Positions 61,144 to 64,000 of a DNA stretch of 64,000 bases are shown one piece after another. Source of the stretch: Gimesia maris (GTDB lineage: Bacteria; Planctomycetota; Planctomycetia; Planctomycetales; Planctomycetaceae); assembly GCF_008298035.1 (NCBI RefSeq), contig NZ_CP042910.1, forward strand, positions 6,882,001-6,946,000, given 5' to 3'. The translations under genes and the position numbers were made by a program. The stretch's first letter is position 1; every line of letters begins with the position of its first letter. The notes beneath the pieces are model-generated. The model saw only the letters and a program-made list of their open reading frames with translations, did not search any database and was not told where the DNA came from.

Positions 61144-64000
61144 TTATTGCACTTGATGGCGATAACGAACCAGACGTTTCCAGTGATCAAATTTACCCGT
61201 ACTCGGTTCAAATGCCTGCTCGGCCCGAGTTCGGTCAATTACGAAAAATCCTCGATAGTCCGGCTGATTGGCTGTCCGCGCCGGGACATCCGGTGACATA
61301 CGCTCCCCGATCGACACCGGATCGCCATAGACGGTGGTCCCACCACCGGTTGCCTCAAAGTAAGCCACCGACATGAAGACGACAAATGTGTTACTTCTGG
61401 TGGTGGTATTGGCATCGATTTTCGACAAGATCCGATTGCGGGTATGTACGTCAACATTATTCAGTCCAGCCGAACCCAGGTGCTCGGCACTGGTAGTCAG
61501 TTCAAACAGCAGACGAGGGTTGGGATTGGAACTGCTGATGTCAGTAGGCAGACTACGAAAGATTGTGTTTTCCCGCAGGTTATTGACCGTAGCATTATCA
61601 GTATAACCGGTTGCGTAATCGAAACTGCGGAAAGGTCGTGAGCCAGGTGTACCTGGAATATGGGGAGTGTTAGTAAGTCCCAAATCCATGGCATCACGAG
61701 ATTCGACGAATTCCCGCCACCAGTCTCCTCCACTTAAGTGGGTGGCATTCAATTGAGGATGAAGGTCAGTAACGCTCATATCCAGCGTGAACGCATCGGA
61801 ATCATCCAGCAGCGCGGCCAGAACGGCAGGATGCCGCATGGTATTCAGATTGATGCGTCCCGGCACACGGGGGTCATTCAGCGGGTTACCTAACTGTCGA
61901 TGGGATCGGGTAGGCACTTCGACAAATTCCAGAACCCGATACCAGCGGTTATCGTCACAAGTAGGAGCAGGATCACCAAAGTCAGTATCGTCCGGGCCAC
62001 TGGGGTCCAAAAATTTCTGCACGCCAGCAAAGCGAACGTCGTTGGCCCGGTCCACATCCGTAGAAGTATCAGTACGAGCCTGCACGCCGGCTTCGGTAGC
62101 CAGATCGCGGGTGATCCGATTGGGACCGACGAGGGGAATACTCAACAGTTCCACCTTGGATGCAAAGTCGCGATCAAAGTGTGGTTGCCAGAGGTTGAAG
62201 CGGGGACGGTCGTCGGCGAACGCCCAGCCGGCCTCTTCGACGTCATCTGGTCCATTCAGATTATCATCATTCACTCCGGAAATCCCAGGAACACCATCTG
62301 CACCCTGTAAAATGGCCAGATCGGATCCCTTGTATTTATTACGTGTCTTGGAGTTGATTGTGCCTACAGTATTGGCACGATAACTGGTACCAGCGTTTCC
62401 GGCGTCGTGTTTATCTTCCCCCGTACCACGGGCATGCAACGGCTGGACGCGTTCAAAACTTTGAAGCGTGTTTAATTCATCTTGAATGTCGGCTGCCATA
62501 TCTGATTCCTGCAACTCGAATTCTTCCATGCCGGACACGACCATGCTGTCGACTTCCACCCAGGGGTTATCATCATTATCCACACTATTGTTCATTGCAG
62601 GTTTGTCTCGCCCCAGATGAACACGTCGCATCAGTCGAACGACAAAGGTAAGATCTCTGAAATCGGTATTCGTGGGATCCGTATTGGAATCATTCAGTAA
62701 ATCACCTCGCGTCGAGATCGGTGTGACCGTGTCCGCTTCCGACGTCATCAGGAAGTCTGTGCTGTCATCGTCGGTAATCAGGTCGATGGCAGGCGTTGTG
62801 ATGTCCCGGGGTGCAATCGTGGTGAATGTGGGTGCTCCCCCTGCGAAGTTCGGATCGACACGGAAGAAACTGTCACGAGGCATGGCCGACATCGGATCGG
62901 TATTTTCATTATCGCCGGCGGAGCGAATACTGAAAATCTCCCCCCTGCTGACAGCACCACTTCGCAGCGTGACACGCCGCTTGTGCGTATCATTCAAAGT
63001 TGGTTCTGGATGCGAAACATCCAGGTTATCCAGATTTGAATAATCACCACTGACACCGCCCGCATTAGCGCGTGGCTCCAGGCGAATCTGCCAGGCATCA
63101 TTTTCAAAACTGACTGCCTGGTGGTAGGAATTCTGTAATTCGATAAACGTGTAATAACGGTCTTTTTCATCATTGTAGTCAGTGGCAGGGTGGTCGTATG
63201 GATTAGAAGAAGAATCTTCCACTTTCTTGGCTTTGATGGCCAGGAATTCGCTGAGCGTCAGTTTCTGGGCTTCGACTCCGTATACGACTCCGCGCTGACC
63301 AGCCTGGCTGGAAATCCCCAGTGAAGAAGCAAGCGTGGTCTCATCGTCTGATCGATAAGGGTTATCTCCCAAACCCCAGCCATCATGCAGATTTTTGTCA
63401 TACTCAAAACGGGTAATGACATCATCAGGATCCAGCGCATCGACCACATTCACGGCAAACTGGGCCATCTCTTTCATTTGTGTGTCTGTATAAAGCGCAT
63501 TTCCGGAGTTGTCGGCGCGATAGTCTAAATTATCTTTGCTTCCGCCCAGCGTATAAAGCAGAACATAGATATCACGGGCCATTGACTGACGATCATAGCG
63601 CGCCCAGAACTCCTGTTGTTCTGTCGTAGTGGGAGGATAAGCGGGCAGGTTATAAGCATACCAGCTGGTGTTAATAGTCGTCGAAGTCAGATTGTCGAGG
63701 ACGTTATTTCCATTCAGATCTTCGCCGGGGTCGAGCACGCCATTATCGTTGACATCTTCGCCGGGATGGGGTGTGAGCGGACGTGTGGTCACGGTCTGCC
63801 CCGTGCCGGTATCTTCAAAGACGAGAACTTGATTGATATTCAGCTTCATCTGCTGACGAGACGTAGTGGTATTCCCCCGTTCCACCGTTAAGAGCTGACG
63901 AAGGGGTCGGCGGAAAGGATCAAGGGCTGTCCCGGCAATTTTGTTGGTATCACGCGAGCCACTGCCATTCAGGTCTTCAATATTGGTCCCGCGCGTATTC
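61144..64000 (-). CDS. Large hypothetical protein, 5' end outside window
   Basis: At least 951 residues; I checked that the frame stays open from the first listed GTG at 63885 to the window edge, so the true start lies beyond. Composition is rich in Asp, Asn and Thr. A Ca-type loop occurs as DVNDNGVLDPGEDLNGN near 45-60 of the GTG-started protein. ARYDRQSMARDIYVLLYTL, VNVVDALDPDDVITRFEYD and PGRINLNTMRHPAVLAALLDD recur in proteins that accompany planctomycete pseudopilin genes; the last resembles the GspK-type INLNT phrase (weak). No enzyme motif. Followed by three prepilin-type genes, so a large minor pseudopilin or fibre-associated protein is the best guess. Confidence 0.7.
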   Translation of the reverse strand, partial: NTRGTNIEDLNGSGSRDTNKIAGTALDPFRRPLRQLLTVERGNTTTSRQQMKLNINQVLVFEDTGTGQTVTTRPLTPHPGEDVNDNGVLDPGEDLNGNNVLDNLTSTTINTSWYAYNLPAYPPTTTEQQEFWARYDRQSMARDIYVLLYTLGGSKDNLDYRADNSGNALYTDTQMKEMAQFAVNVVDALDPDDVITRFEYDKNLHDGWGLGDNPYRSDDETTLASSLGISSQAGQRGVVYGVEAQKLTLSEFLAIKAKKVEDSSSNPYDHPATDYNDEKDRYYTFIELQNSYHQAVSFENDAWQIRLEPRANAGGVSGDYSNLDNLDVSHPEPTLNDTHKRRVTLRSGAVSRGEIFSIRSAGDNENTDPMSAMPRDSFFRVDPNFAGGAPTFTTIAPRDITTPAIDLITDDDSTDFLMTSEADTVTPISTRGDLLNDSNTDPTNTDFRDLTFVVRLMRRVHLGRDKPAMNNSVDNDDNPWVEVDSMVVSGMEEFELQESDMAADIQDELNTLQSFERVQPLHARGTGEDKHDAGNAGTSYRANTVGTINSKTRNKYKGSDLAILQGADGVPGISGVNDDNLNGPDDVEEAGWAFADDRPRFNLWQPHFDRDFASKVELLSIPLVGPNRITRDLATEAGVQARTDTSTDVDRANDVRFAGVQKFLDPSGPDDTDFGDPAPTCDDNRWYRVLEFVEVPTRSHRQLGNPLNDPRVPGRINLNTMRHPAVLAALLDDSDAFTLDMSVTDLHPQLNATHLSGGDWWREFVESRDAMDLGLTNTPHIPGTPGSRPFRSFDYATGYTDNATVNNLRENTIFRSLPTDISSSNPNPRLLFELTTSAEHLGSAGLNNVDVHTRNRILSKIDANTTTRSNTFVVFMSVAYFEATGGGTTVYGDPVSIGERMSPDVPARTANQPDYRGFFVIDRTRAEQAFEPSTGKFDHWKRLVRYRHQVQ

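Overview
The window reads as a chromosomal segment of a planctomycete, most likely a Gimesia-like member of the Planctomycetales (inference). The pointers are at least six DUF1559 pseudopilin-like proteins with a type IV prepilin leader, a cysteine-rich YTV-type wall protein, a secreted sulfatase, an Asp/Ser-repeat protein with an N-terminal helix-turn-helix, BlaI/M56 regulators, an ECF sigma/FecR pair and an octaheme cytochrome with TPRs. Gene order is mosaic: mostly single genes or pairs on both strands, AT-leaning intergenic spacers, and many good factor-independent terminators. No phage, plasmid, CRISPR or rRNA is visible. One tRNA (Arg, ACG) is present.

Left part (1-20 kb): a partial exported alpha/beta hydrolase; a REP-associated tyrosine transposase (RAYT) flanked by an inverted pair of REP hairpins, with a second REP pair at 5.1-5.25 kb; a DUF1559 protein coupled to a small lipoprotein behind a near-consensus promoter covered by three copies of one dyad; a BlaI repressor / M56 peptidase / small membrane protein cluster with its own double operator; a SulP transporter; YaiI; an FG-GAP/TPR pair; a GDPD-like phosphodiesterase; tRNA-Arg; and several small secreted Tyr/Gly/Arg-rich proteins.

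Middle part (19-41 kb): FAH-family hydrolase; an ABC-2 exporter with HlyD adaptor; a prepilin-like protein; an OmpA lipoprotein; MarC; sulfatase; Gfo/Idh/MocA dehydrogenase; a LarA-like protein that appears to lack the nickel-pincer residues; an ECF sigma followed by a PspA-like protein; the HTH/Asp-Ser-repeat/TM protein; an exported hydrolase with a possible structured mRNA leader; a methyltransferase; and a second ECF sigma overlapping a FecR-type protein, followed by two DUF1559 genes and a transthyretin-like lipoprotein.

Right part (41-64 kb): the Cys-rich YTV protein; a TIM-barrel isomerase; a Lys/Ala/Pro histone-H1-like protein; a transglutaminase-like protein; HflX; the octaheme cytochrome; parB with two upstream parS sites and a third perfect palindrome inside the neighbouring glycosyltransferase gene; a TPR protein; a lipoprotein; two tandem clpP genes; three tandem DUF1559 paralogues; and the 3' part of a very large protein that runs off the right edge.

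The least explained signals are the three-copy TGTAGC-N4-GCTACA array, a 74-nt structured repeat present at 17.5 kb and again just upstream of parB, the REP/RAYT system, the nested stem at 34.16-34.23 kb, and the sharp change in synonymous divergence between two adjacent DUF1559 genes.
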